From: Roseateles hydrophilus
GTDB taxonomy: Bacteria > Pseudomonadota > Gammaproteobacteria > Burkholderiales > Burkholderiaceae_C
Length of the DNA stretch: 64,000 nt
Assembly (NCBI RefSeq): GCF_026712245.1
Contig: NZ_JAPPUY010000001.1
Span: forward strand, 1,364,001 to 1,428,000
Direction: 5' to 3'
Within the stretch, counting starts at the first letter, position 1. Every line of letters begins with the position of its first letter. The notes under the pieces are model-generated. The model was not told where the DNA came from. It ran no database searches and worked only from the letters and a program-made list of their open reading frames with translations. The translations under genes were made by a program, and so were the position numbers. Positions 49,507 through 56,970 of this stretch are shown here, one piece after another.

Positions 49507-51264
49507 TCACTTCATGACCACCGTTCTTGCGACCGAGTCAGTCGCCACTTGGCGCTGCGCATCCCAGGCCGTGAAGCGGTACTCGACCACATCACCGCGC
49601 TGCAGGCCGCCCGCCGTGAAGCGGCTGCGGCTGCCGTCCTGTCGCATGCGCACGGTGCGGGCCTCACCGCCGTTGACGGTGTAGTGCACGTCGACCCAGC
49701 CCGACGCGGTGGCGCTGAAGTCCAGCGTCGTCGCGCCGCTCTGCGTCGCGCTGCCGCTGACGACCGGTGCCGTGACCGTGCTGGCCGCCGCCACCTTCAC
49801 CGGGGCCACACCGGCGACGCCGGAGTCCCACACGATGTCGTCGAAGGCAATCTGGAACGGCGCGTTCGGCACGGCGCCGTCCACGCTAAGGAACTCGAAC
49901 AGCGAGTTCATGGACTGCAGCGCGACGAGCTGCCCCGCCATCTCGGCCACGGGGATGGTCGCCGTGCCCCATTCGCCGTTGCGCACCAGGCCGTAGGCAG
50001 TCTGGTTGGCGGGGAAGGTCACCCAGTTGTGGTTGGTGTAGGTGTCCAGCACGCCGATGCGGAAGGCGACGTTGGCCGGCGCCTTGATCTTCAGCTTGAT
50101 GTGGCCGCCCCGGAAGCCGCTCATGTCGTGCACCTGCCGCGACGCGATGGCGCCGCCGAACCACTGGCCGGGAGCGAAGTAGTCCAGCGCGATGACGTTG
50201 GCGCCCTCATACGCCGGGATGTTGCCGCCACGCATGGCGCCGTTGTTCCAGATGAAGAAGTCCGCCGAGGCGCCGAGCTCCTGCTTGTTCTCGACCGGCG
50301 TGGTGTCGGTGAACACGCCGAATTTGCCGACCTCGGGGGTGATGCCCACGCCCAGCTTCACCTCGCCCTTGCCGTCCAGCTCGTAGACGCGCACGTAGTC
50401 CACATAGGTGGTGGCGGGCAGCGGCGCGGTGACCTGGGCCGGCGTGGCCGCCGGCGTGAAGTTGCCGCCGACGGCCATGTTCAGCAGCAGGTAGAACGGC
50501 GCCTGCAGCGCGGGTGACGCGATGGTGATGGGCGCCTTGTACATGTCGTACTCGCGGCCGTTGTCCAGCACCGTGAAGCGCATCTGCGTGTCCGTCCAGT
50601 AGAGCCGGTAGGTCACGAAGCGGTTGGCGAGCGAGCGGCTGGGCGTGTACCAGTTCTTGGTCTGCCAGGCGGTGGACGCGGCGCAGGTCTCGTTGCCGGG
50701 TACGCAGGCGTCCTGGTGGAAGAAGATGACGTTGGCGCCGACGAACTGATCCGGCGAGATCGCCGGCAGGCCAGCCGGCTGGCGGCCGCCCATTTCCATG
50801 ATGTCGATCTCGCCCTTGCGCGGCCAGGCCTGCGGGCTGGTGCCCAGCAGCCACGCAGCCGGCCACAGGCCCACACCGACCTTGGGCGTGGCCATGCGCA
50901 CCTCGATGAGGCCGTACTTCACCTGCACCTTGCCGGCGGTGTCCACCTTGCCGGACGTGAACTGGTTGCTGCCCACCGTCTCGCGCCGGGCCGTGATGGC
51001 CAGCGCGCGCGTGGCGGGCTCGAAAGGCACGTTGACGATGCTCAGGTTGCCGGGCGTGTAGGTCTGCAGTTCCTGGTTGCCGTAGCCGCACAGGCCGATC
51101 TGGCAGCCGTTGCCGTTGCTGGCGGCCCAGACGTTGCCGTCAAGGCCCGCGCCGTTGAATTCCTCAGACCAGAGCAGCTTGCCGATGACGGGGCTGGTGA
51201 CGCTGGCCGACGCCAGGCTGCCGGCGGCCAACAACAGGCCGCCCAGGAGGTGTTGGAGCTTCAT
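49507..51264 (-). CDS. Secreted GH16 beta-glucanase (laminarinase-like) with C-terminal carbohydrate-binding modules
   Basis: A 585-residue enzyme. Signal peptide 1-20; GH16 catalytic domain about 28-310 with the catalytic motif EIDIME at 152-157 (E152 nucleophile, E157 acid/base); a galactose-binding-like domain about 330-480 resembling the ExoP C-terminal module; and a last domain about 495-585 resembling CBM56, which binds beta-1,3-glucan. ATG 51264 (MKLQHLLGG) is chosen because AAGG lies nine bases upstream; ATG 51273 would overlap the preceding stop. Endo-hydrolysis of laminarin-type glucan is the likely activity. It is the last gene of the operon with two PEP-CTERM proteins. Confidence 0.85.
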   Translation of the reverse strand: MKLQHLLGGLLLAAGSLASASVTSPVIGKLLWSEEFNGAGLDGNVWAASNGNGCQIGLCGYGNQELQTYTPGNLSIVNVPFEPATRALAITARRETVGSNQFTSGKVDTAGKVQVKYGLIEVRMATPKVGVGLWPAAWLLGTSPQAWPRKGEIDIMEMGGRQPAGLPAISPDQFVGANVIFFHQDACVPGNETCAASTAWQTKNWYTPSRSLANRFVTYRLYWTDTQMRFTVLDNGREYDMYKAPITIASPALQAPFYLLLNMAVGGNFTPAATPAQVTAPLPATTYVDYVRVYELDGKGEVKLGVGITPEVGKFGVFTDTTPVENKQELGASADFFIWNNGAMRGGNIPAYEGANVIALDYFAPGQWFGGAIASRQVHDMSGFRGGHIKLKIKAPANVAFRIGVLDTYTNHNWVTFPANQTAYGLVRNGEWGTATIPVAEMAGQLVALQSMNSLFEFLSVDGAVPNAPFQIAFDDIVWDSGVAGVAPVKVAAASTVTAPVVSGSATQSGATTLDFSATASGWVDVHYTVNGGEARTVRMRQDGSRSRFTAGGLQRGDVVEYRFTAWDAQRQVATDSVARTVVMK

Positions 51265-51269
51265 GGGGT

Positions 51270-51914
51270 TCATCCTTGTTGCTGACGGGCGTTGCGGCGC
51301 GCGGCCGCGGCGACGAGCAGGCCACCGGCCAGCATCAGGCCGTAGGTGGCGGGCTCGGGCACGGCGCTGGTGACGGTGATGCGCGCACCGGGCATGCCGG
51401 TGAACCCGCTGTCCACCGTCTGCCACACGCCAGTCGAGGTGCTCACCGCATAGGGCGCCGGCCCGGCATCGGTGGCGCTCTGCCACTGGCCGTCGAAACC
51501 GGCATCCGCCACGGCGACCAGCCAGTAGCTGCCGGCGTTCAGCGTCCAGCCGGTGGGCGACACCAGCGTGTTGTGCACGAAGGCATCGACAGATGTGGGC
51601 TGAATATGGGTGCTGTGCAGCCAGTTCAGGCTGCCCGGCAGCGCGCCGTTGCGGGCGATGACGCCCAAGGTGACGCCGCCGCTGTCGCCGACGCGCACGA
51701 TGGAGGTCAGGATGGACTGGATGGACGCGGCGCTGCCGAGCTCGAACGCGACGGCGACGTCTTCGCCGAAGCGCAGCGGGTTGGGCCAGCCAGTCAGGTA
51801 GCTGGTGTCGGCGTCGAAGGTGTCGAGCAAGACGGTCTGCGCGCCGGCCTGGGCGGCCAGGCCGCCCAGCAGTAGCGTGGCAGCCGCGATCTTGGAAAGT
51901 GCGTGGAGTTGCAT
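51270..51914 (-). CDS. PEP-CTERM sorting domain protein
   Basis: A 214-residue exported protein. Signal peptide to about residue 29 (LLLGGLAAQAGAQ). The middle resembles a galactose-binding or choice-of-anchor jelly roll (TLNAGSYWLVAVADAGFDGQW). The C-terminus has the exosortase signal: VPEPATYGLML, a hydrophobic helix and a basic tail (RRNARQQQG). Exosortase would cut and anchor it at the cell surface or in the polysaccharide matrix. It lies between another PEP-CTERM gene and GH16, so glucan binding is plausible. Confidence 0.85.
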   Translation of the reverse strand: MQLHALSKIAAATLLLGGLAAQAGAQTVLLDTFDADTSYLTGWPNPLRFGEDVAVAFELGSAASIQSILTSIVRVGDSGGVTLGVIARNGALPGSLNWLHSTHIQPTSVDAFVHNTLVSPTGWTLNAGSYWLVAVADAGFDGQWQSATDAGPAPYAVSTSTGVWQTVDSGFTGMPGARITVTSAVPEPATYGLMLAGGLLVAAAARRNARQQQG

Positions 51915-51931
51915 GCGGGTTCTCCTTGGCG

Positions 51932-52594
51932 TCAGGCGCGACGGCGGCGGGCCACGGCAGCGACGACACCCAGGCCGGCGATGAGCAGCGCGTAGGTCTC
52001 GGGCTCGGGCACCGGGGCGGTGGTCAGCGTGAGCTGCACGTCGTCGATGTAGACCGCGTTGACGCGCCCCCCCTCCAGCGGCCCGACGGCCGTGTTGATC
52101 AGCAGGTAGACCGCCTTGGCACCCGCCGGGATGGCGGCAGCCTGGAAGCTGAACTGCTTCCACGTCGAGGTGCTGAGATCACCGTGGAAGAACTGCAGGC
52201 CACTGTCGTACAGCACGCCGCTGTCACCGATGTAGCTGAGCCCGAACTTGGCGTTGCCGGTGGGGCTGACATCGCCCTTGGCCCAGAAGCTCAGCACCGG
52301 CGTGTCGCCGACGTTGGCGGCCGTCAGCGCGGCCAGGCCGCCATGCGCGACGGAGTCCTGCAGCATGCCGGAGCCGCCGAAACCGCCCGGCACGCTCAGC
52401 AGCATGGCGTGGGCACCCGAGTGGGCGTCGTTGGACAGCACGGGTGCGGACGAGTCCGCACCGACCCAGCCGACCGGCTGGTTGCCATTGACGACCTCGA
52501 AGCCGCCGTTGGCGATGCCGTTGGTGGTGGCCGCACCGGCCGCACCGGCCAGGCAGAGAGTGGCGATGGCCGCATGGGCCTTCAGATTCAGCAT
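51932..52594 (-). CDS. PEP-CTERM sorting domain protein, first gene of glucanase operon
   Basis: A 220-residue exported protein. Signal peptide to about residue 21 (CLAGAAGAA). The mature part begins NGIANGGFEVVNGNQPVGW, a common start of CBM4/9-like or choice-of-anchor jelly rolls, and ends with VPEPETYALLIAGLGVV and RRRRA. GGAGAC precedes the ATG. The promoter region carries tandem LacI-type operators at 52675-52701. A carbohydrate-binding surface role is inferred. Confidence 0.85.
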   Translation of the reverse strand: MLNLKAHAAIATLCLAGAAGAATTNGIANGGFEVVNGNQPVGWVGADSSAPVLSNDAHSGAHAMLLSVPGGFGGSGMLQDSVAHGGLAALTAANVGDTPVLSFWAKGDVSPTGNAKFGLSYIGDSGVLYDSGLQFFHGDLSTSTWKQFSFQAAAIPAGAKAVYLLINTAVGPLEGGRVNAVYIDDVQLTLTTAPVPEPETYALLIAGLGVVAAVARRRRA

Positions 52595-52674
52595 GTCTCG
52601 TCTCCAGTTTTCTACGTGGGAAAAGCCCCGACGTGGCGACGACGAACTGCTTGCCGGTCACCCGTCAGCTCATC

Positions 52675-52701
52675 TGAAACCGCTTTCTGAAAGCGCTTTC
52701 A
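52675..52701. promoter_or_regulatory. Tandem LacI-family operators of the GH16/PEP-CTERM operon
   Basis: Two 14-bp sites share one base: TGAAACCGCTTTCT (52675-52688) and the perfect palindrome TGAAAGCGCTTTCA (52688-52701). The central CG step and inverted TGAAA arms are the signature of LacI/GalR-type operators. They lie 81-107 bases upstream of the first PEP-CTERM start. No LacI gene lies in the window. The rest of the 52595-52877 gap shows only weak GC-rich hairpins around 52750-52800 and nothing else I can name. Confidence 0.7.
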
Positions 52702-52877
52702 ATGGCGACGGCGACCATAGGTGCGGGTCTGGCGGCTGTCAATGCGGCCAGCCCTGACGGGCCATCGAAGGCCCATGTTCAAGGGACAGGGTCAGGCCCT
52801 ATGGCAGGAGCCGCTGGCTTGATGAGGCACCGCGCGCCGATCTGCGTGCAGCGCCGCCAACACGTGCTGCTGCGCGC

Positions 52878-53309
52878 TCAACTCATGCGGATCTTCAGGA
52901 GCTGGCCGGCCACCGGCGTCAGCAGGGCCTGCTCGAAGCTTGGCGGTGCAAACTGGCCGCGGGCGTTGTTGGAGAAGCCGTAGCGTTCCGTGGGAATGCC
53001 CAGCGCGCCCATGTCCAGGCGCCCATTGGCGTTGACGTCTTGGAAGAGGCTGATCGCCAGCGGCCCGGCGGGCAGGTTCTTCAGCACCAGCTTGTAGCGG
53101 CCACCAGGCGCCGCCGCGGGCGTGAGCGTGATGCGATGGCCGACCTGCGGCCGCCCCAACCACGTTGACGGCACGGTGTACACGCCCACCATCAGCGTGG
53201 CGCCCTGCAGGCGGTCAGCATCCAGGCCCTCGATCTCCAGCGTCACCTCGGTCGCCAGGCACCACAGCGGAGCCACCGCCAGACACACCGCAGCCAGAAC
53301 ATGTTTCAT
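52878..53309 (-). CDS. DUF2141 domain-containing secreted protein
   Basis: A 143-residue protein with a signal peptide (MKHVLAAVCLAVAPLWCLA). The DUF2141 hallmark is clear: FQDVNANGRLD, LGIPTERYGFSNNARG and FAPPSFEQA. This beta-sandwich family is often linked to carotenoid or surface functions but has no defined role. GGAG lies just before the ATG. It lies between the glucanase operon and the aroG-like gene, all on the minus strand. Confidence 0.87.
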   Translation of the reverse strand: MKHVLAAVCLAVAPLWCLATEVTLEIEGLDADRLQGATLMVGVYTVPSTWLGRPQVGHRITLTPAAAPGGRYKLVLKNLPAGPLAISLFQDVNANGRLDMGALGIPTERYGFSNNARGQFAPPSFEQALLTPVAGQLLKIRMS

Positions 53310-53416
53310 CTCGGTCTCCAGGTAAGGGATGACCGGATGATGCGAACGGCGCCTGCACGCCACCACCGGCATGCGACAGGCGACCGCCTGCCGGCGCCAA
53401 TGGCGACCAGCCAGCG

Positions 53417-54553
53417 TCAGCTGCGACGCTTTTGCACGGCGACGGCGAGTTCGCGCAGCAGCGGCTCGGTCTGCGCCCAGCCCAGGCAGGCGTCCGTGAT
53501 AGACACGCCCGGCTTCAGGTCGGCACGGGTCTGGCCCTCAGCCAGGTCCTGACGGCCCGGCTGCAGATGGCTTTCGATCATCACACCGGTGATGCGTGCA
53601 TCGCCGCCGGCGATCTGCCCCGCCACGTCGCGCCCCACATCCACCTGGCGCTCGTACTTCTTGCTGGAGTTGGCGTGTGAGAAGTCGATCATGACCTGCT
53701 CGCGCAGGCCCGAAGCCTTCAGCGCGTCACACGCGGCGTTGACCGAGGCCGCGTCGTAGTTGGGCGCCTTGCCACCGCGCAGGATGACGTGGCAGTCCGT
53801 GTTGCCGCGCGTCTCGAAGATGGCGGCCGTGCCCATCTTGGTCATGCCCATGAAGGCATGGGCGCTGCTGGCGGCCAGCACCGCGTCGCTAGCGACCTTG
53901 ATGCCGCCGTCCGTGCCATTCTTGAAGCCGACCGGGCAGGAGAGGCCCGACGCGAGCTGGCGGTGGCTCTGGCTCTCGGTCGTGCGCGCGCCGATGGCGC
54001 CCCAGGCGATCAGGTCGGAGATGTACTGCGGCGACAGCAAGTCCAGGAACTCCGTCCCGGCCGGCAGGCCCAGCGCCGCGACGTCCAGCAGCAGCTGACG
54101 CGCCAGGCGCAGGCCCTCGTTCATGTGGAAGCTCCCGTCCAGGCGCGGGTCGTTGATGTAGCCCTTCCACCCCACCGTGGTGCGCGGCTTCTCGAAATAC
54201 ACGCGCATGACGATGAGCAGGTCGCGCTTGAGTTCTTCGCGGGCCACTTTCAGCAGGCGGGCGTAGTCCATCGCCTGGTCATGGTCATGGATGGAGCACG
54301 GCCCGACGATGACCAGCAGGCGGTCATCACGGCCATGCAGCACATCGCTGATCTCCTGGCGCGCCCGCGCGACCAGTTCCAGCGTCTCATCGGGGATGGG
54401 CAACTCTTCCAGCAGCAGCGCGGGGCTGATCAGCGCGCGCACGGCGCCGATGCGGGTGTCGTCGGTGCGGGTGGTGTCGCGCGTCTTGTCGCGTGCGCCG
54501 CCCTCGTCCTCGAAGGCGTGGCGATCGTGCTGCGCGTTGTCCAGAGATGTCAT
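53417..54553 (-). CDS. 3-deoxy-7-phosphoheptulonate synthase (class I, AroG/F/H type)
   Basis: A 378-residue DAHP synthase, the first enzyme of the shikimate pathway (PEP plus erythrose 4-phosphate). PEP-binding [36 protein letters not shown] and the metal His in [10 protein letters not shown] are present. The N-terminal extension [14 protein letters not shown] with the [14 protein letters not shown] segment is the part that carries feedback sites in class I enzymes; which aromatic amino acid inhibits it is not readable. GGGAG precedes the ATG at 54553. Confidence 0.94.
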   Translation of the reverse strand: MTSLDNAQHDRHAFEDEGGARDKTRDTTRTDDTRIGAVRALISPALLLEELPIPDETLELVARARQEISDVLHGRDDRLLVIVGPCSIHDHDQAMDYARLLKVAREELKRDLLIVMRVYFEKPRTTVGWKGYINDPRLDGSFHMNEGLRLARQLLLDVAALGLPAGTEFLDLLSPQYISDLIAWGAIGARTTESQSHRQLASGLSCPVGFKNGTDGGIKVASDAVLAASSAHAFMGMTKMGTAAIFETRGNTDCHVILRGGKAPNYDAASVNAACDALKASGLREQVMIDFSHANSSKKYERQVDVGRDVAGQIAGGDARITGVMIESHLQPGRQDLAEGQTRADLKPGVSITDACLGWAQTEPLLRELAVAVQKRRS

Positions 54554-54626
54554 GACCGGGCTCCCAATACAGCCTGCCATTGTCACCGCTCGGCCGCCGC
54601 CACGCTCGCATGCCGCCGGTCTTGGC

Positions 54627-54632
54627 GACAAT
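54627..54632 (+). promoter_or_regulatory. -10-like element just upstream of pyrD
   Basis: GACAAT is followed by eight bases (CACGGGCT) and the pyrD ATG. No ribosome binding site is visible, suggesting a leaderless start. Confidence 0.45.
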
Positions 54633-54640
54633 CACGGGCT

Positions 54641-55681
54641 ATGCCGCTGATTCCCTACGCCCTCGCCCGCCCCTTCCTGTTCGGCCTCGACGCCGAACAC
54701 GCGCACGAACTTACCCTCAACAGCATCGCCCGGCTGCAAAACACCCCCGCGCAGGCGCTGTGGTGCGGCGAGCGCGTCAGCGACCCGGTGACCATCGCCG
54801 GCCTGCGCTTTCCGAACCGCATCGGCCTGGCCGCCGGCCTGGACAAGAACGGCCGCTGCATCGACGGCCTGGGCGCGATGGGCTTCGGCTTCATCGAGGT
54901 GGGCACCGTTACGCCCAAGGGCCAGCCCGGCAACGACAAGCCGCGCATGTTCCGCCTGCCCGAGGCCAACGCGCTGATCAACCGCCTGGGCTTCAACAAC
55001 GAAGGCTTGGCAGACTTCATCGCCAACGTGCAGCGTGCCCACAGCTTCCGCAAGGCTGGCGGCATCCTGGGCCTGAACATCGGCAAGAACGCCGCCACGC
55101 CCATCGAGAACGCGGCCGACGACTACCTGATCGGCCTGGAAGGCGTGTTCCCGCATGCCGACTACGTCACCGTCAACATCTCCAGCCCCAACACCAAGAA
55201 CCTGCGCGCGCTGCAAAGCGACGAGGCGCTGGACGCGCTGCTGGGCGCGCTGCAGGAACGCAAGCTGCAACTGGAAAGCCGGAGCGGCCGCAAGGTGCCG
55301 ATGTTCGTGAAGATCGCGCCCGACCTGGACGAAGACCAGGTCAGCGTCATCGCGCAGACGTTGACGGCCAACGGCATCGACGGCGTCATCGCGACGAACA
55401 CCACCATCGCCCGCGACAAGGTGCAGGGCCTGGCCCACGCGAACGAGACGGGCGGCCTGTCGGGTGCGCCGGTGTTCGAGGCCAGCAACCGCGTCATCCG
55501 CCTGCTGCGCTCAGCGCTGCCAGTGGGCTACCCCATCATCGGCGTGGGCGGCGTGCTCAGCGGCGACGATGCCCGCACCAAGATCGCCGCGGGCGCCGAC
55601 CTCGTGCAGGTCTACACCGGCCTGATCTACAAAGGCCCGGCGCTGGTCAGCGACTGCGCCCGCGCGCTGGCCCGGCGCTGA
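54641..55681 (+). CDS. pyrD: Dihydroorotate dehydrogenase (quinone), class 2
   Basis: A 346-residue FMN enzyme of pyrimidine synthesis. The N-terminal helix [19 protein letters not shown] docks to the membrane and quinone. FMN and substrate motifs: [31 protein letters not shown], the catalytic-base region [11 protein letters not shown], and [11 protein letters not shown] near the C-terminus. It oxidises dihydroorotate with electrons to ubiquinone. The lipoprotein gene follows after 11 bases. Confidence 0.96.
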   Translation: MPLIPYALARPFLFGLDAEHAHELTLNSIARLQNTPAQALWCGERVSDPVTIAGLRFPNRIGLAAGLDKNGRCIDGLGAMGFGFIEVGTVTPKGQPGNDKPRMFRLPEANALINRLGFNNEGLADFIANVQRAHSFRKAGGILGLNIGKNAATPIENAADDYLIGLEGVFPHADYVTVNISSPNTKNLRALQSDEALDALLGALQERKLQLESRSGRKVPMFVKIAPDLDEDQVSVIAQTLTANGIDGVIATNTTIARDKVQGLAHANETGGLSGAPVFEASNRVIRLLRSALPVGYPIIGVGGVLSGDDARTKIAAGADLVQVYTGLIYKGPALVSDCARALARR

Positions 55682-55692
55682 AGGCACAGCCC

Positions 55693-56181
55693 ATGCGCGT
55701 CGCCGCCCTCGCCCTCAGTGCCCTGATGCTGGCGGGATGCGCCACCGCGCCGCGGCTGCATGCAGGCATCAGCCGCAGCGAGGACGTCCTGGCGGCCTAC
55801 GGTCAGCCACGGCGGATCTGGCCCGAGGCGGACGGCGGCCGCACGCTCGAATACTCCAGCCAGCCCTGGGGCCGGCACTGCCTCATGGTGAGGCTGGACG
55901 CCACCGGCCGGGTGGTGAGCCTCGAAGACGGGCTGTCGGCCGCCAGCCGCGCCCGCATCGAGCCGGGCATGACGGCTGAGCAAGTCAGCCGCATCCTCGG
56001 CACGGAGCGCAGCCGCGTGTTCTTCCGCCTGAGCGGCGAGGACGTGTGGGACTGGACCGTCGAGCCCGACCAAAGCGGCTACGGCCTTCGCTTCAACGTT
56101 CACTTCAAAGACGGTCGGGTCGTGCGCACCAGCCAGAGCATGGTCTTCCCCAACCGACGCCTTCCCGGCGTGGATGACTGA
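55693..56181 (+). CDS. Lipoprotein with SmpA/OmlA (BamE)-like repeats
   Basis: A 162-residue lipoprotein with the lipobox LMLAGC (Cys at residue 16). Two SmpA/OmlA-like alpha-beta motifs are seen: GISRSEDVLAAYGQPRRIW and GMTAEQVSRILGTERSRV. Proteins of this type are outer-membrane-associated; the fold is shared with BamE but this is not the canonical BamE. It probably shares a transcript with pyrD. Confidence 0.8.
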   Translation: MRVAALALSALMLAGCATAPRLHAGISRSEDVLAAYGQPRRIWPEADGGRTLEYSSQPWGRHCLMVRLDATGRVVSLEDGLSAASRARIEPGMTAEQVSRILGTERSRVFFRLSGEDVWDWTVEPDQSGYGLRFNVHFKDGRVVRTSQSMVFPNRRLPGVDD

Positions 56182-56194
56182 ACAGCAGCAAAAA

Positions 56195-56210
56195 AAGCGC
56201 CCCGGCGCTT
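56195..56210 (-). terminator. Terminator of PEP-CTERM gene
   Basis: Stem AAGCGCC/GGCGCTT with a two-base loop; on the minus strand it is followed by a run of T (complement of AAAAAA). It lies 67 bases after the PEP-CTERM stop. Confidence 0.6.
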
Positions 56211-56276
56211 GCAGCACCAGGGCGATCAGAGAGACGTTCACTCGCGGGGCCAACTGGCCTCGCTGACCCGACGGGA

Positions 56277-56750
56277 TCAGTCGTTGCGGCGACGGCGCGA
56301 AGCCACGAAGCCGACGATGCCAAGACCAGCAGCCAGCAGGGCATAGGTTTCGGGCTCCGGCACAGCGGCCACCGTGGAGGTCAGCGTGTAGGAACCAACA
56401 GCCGTGCCCGTGCCGGACACACCATAGAAGTAGCTACCGGCAGCCAGGGTCCAGGAGTCGGACCCGCTGAACTGCGTGCCGCCCACCGCGAAACTGTCCA
56501 CTGGGGTGCTGTCAGCCTTGTACAGACCCACAGCGCCGAGCACGTTGATGGATGCGAAGGTCAGCTGCACGTTGGACGTGCTGCCCAGCGTGAAAGCGTA
56601 GGTCTCGAAGAACGGGGCTGCGATGCCAGCTTCAGCCGCAACCTCGAACGAACCATGTGCGCCACCGAAGGTGTCGACGAGCGTCACGGCTTGCGCAGCC
56701 GTCGCGCTCAGGGCCACCAGCGAGGCGGCGGCAAGCAACTTCAATTTCAT
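56277..56750 (-). CDS. PEP-CTERM protein of the FxDxA-like small type
   Basis: A 157-residue exported protein. Signal peptide MKLKLLAAASLVALSATAAQA; a short beta-rich middle (DSWTLAAGSYFYGVSGTGTA); and the exosortase signal VPEPETYALLAAGLGIV with the basic tail RRRRND. It resembles small surface PEP-CTERM proteins of betaproteobacteria. It is monocistronic, with AAGGAG about eight bases before the ATG. The 56751-56970 upstream gap holds a near-miss sigma-54-like sequence and a hairpin at 56932-56962. Confidence 0.85.
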   Translation of the reverse strand: MKLKLLAAASLVALSATAAQAVTLVDTFGGAHGSFEVAAEAGIAAPFFETYAFTLGSTSNVQLTFASINVLGAVGLYKADSTPVDSFAVGGTQFSGSDSWTLAAGSYFYGVSGTGTAVGSYTLTSTVAAVPEPETYALLAAGLGIVGFVASRRRRND

Positions 56751-56931
56751 CTTCAACTCCTTGATCGAGCGGTCAAGGGATGCAACCGCCTGGAAGCCAT
56801 TGTGCACCGCAACCAAAATTTGAGAACTTGTGCACAGCCCCAAGCCCTAGGGGGCCGACCCCGCAAATGAGTGCCAGATTGTAAATAGCGGGAACCCTTG
56901 GTCATTTCGGCACGGGTCTGACACAGTTTTG

Positions 56932-56962
56932 CCAACTTGGTGCGTTCGTATCACCAGGTTGG
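56932..56962. terminator. Hairpin after parC
   Basis: CCAACTTGGTG and CACCAGGTTGG pair over 11 positions with one mismatch and a nine-base loop, eight bases past the parC stop. A T-run is missing on the minus strand; on the plus strand GTTTTG precedes it. It is a likely transcript end. Confidence 0.4.
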
Positions 56963-56970
56963 GGTCGCGC

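Noticed and set aside
56835-56885. Sigma-54-like TGGCACTCATTTGC upstream of the PEP-CTERM gene on the minus strand
   Set aside because: Only nine bases separate GG and GC where ten are required; sigma-54 promoters tolerate this poorly, so it is a near miss.
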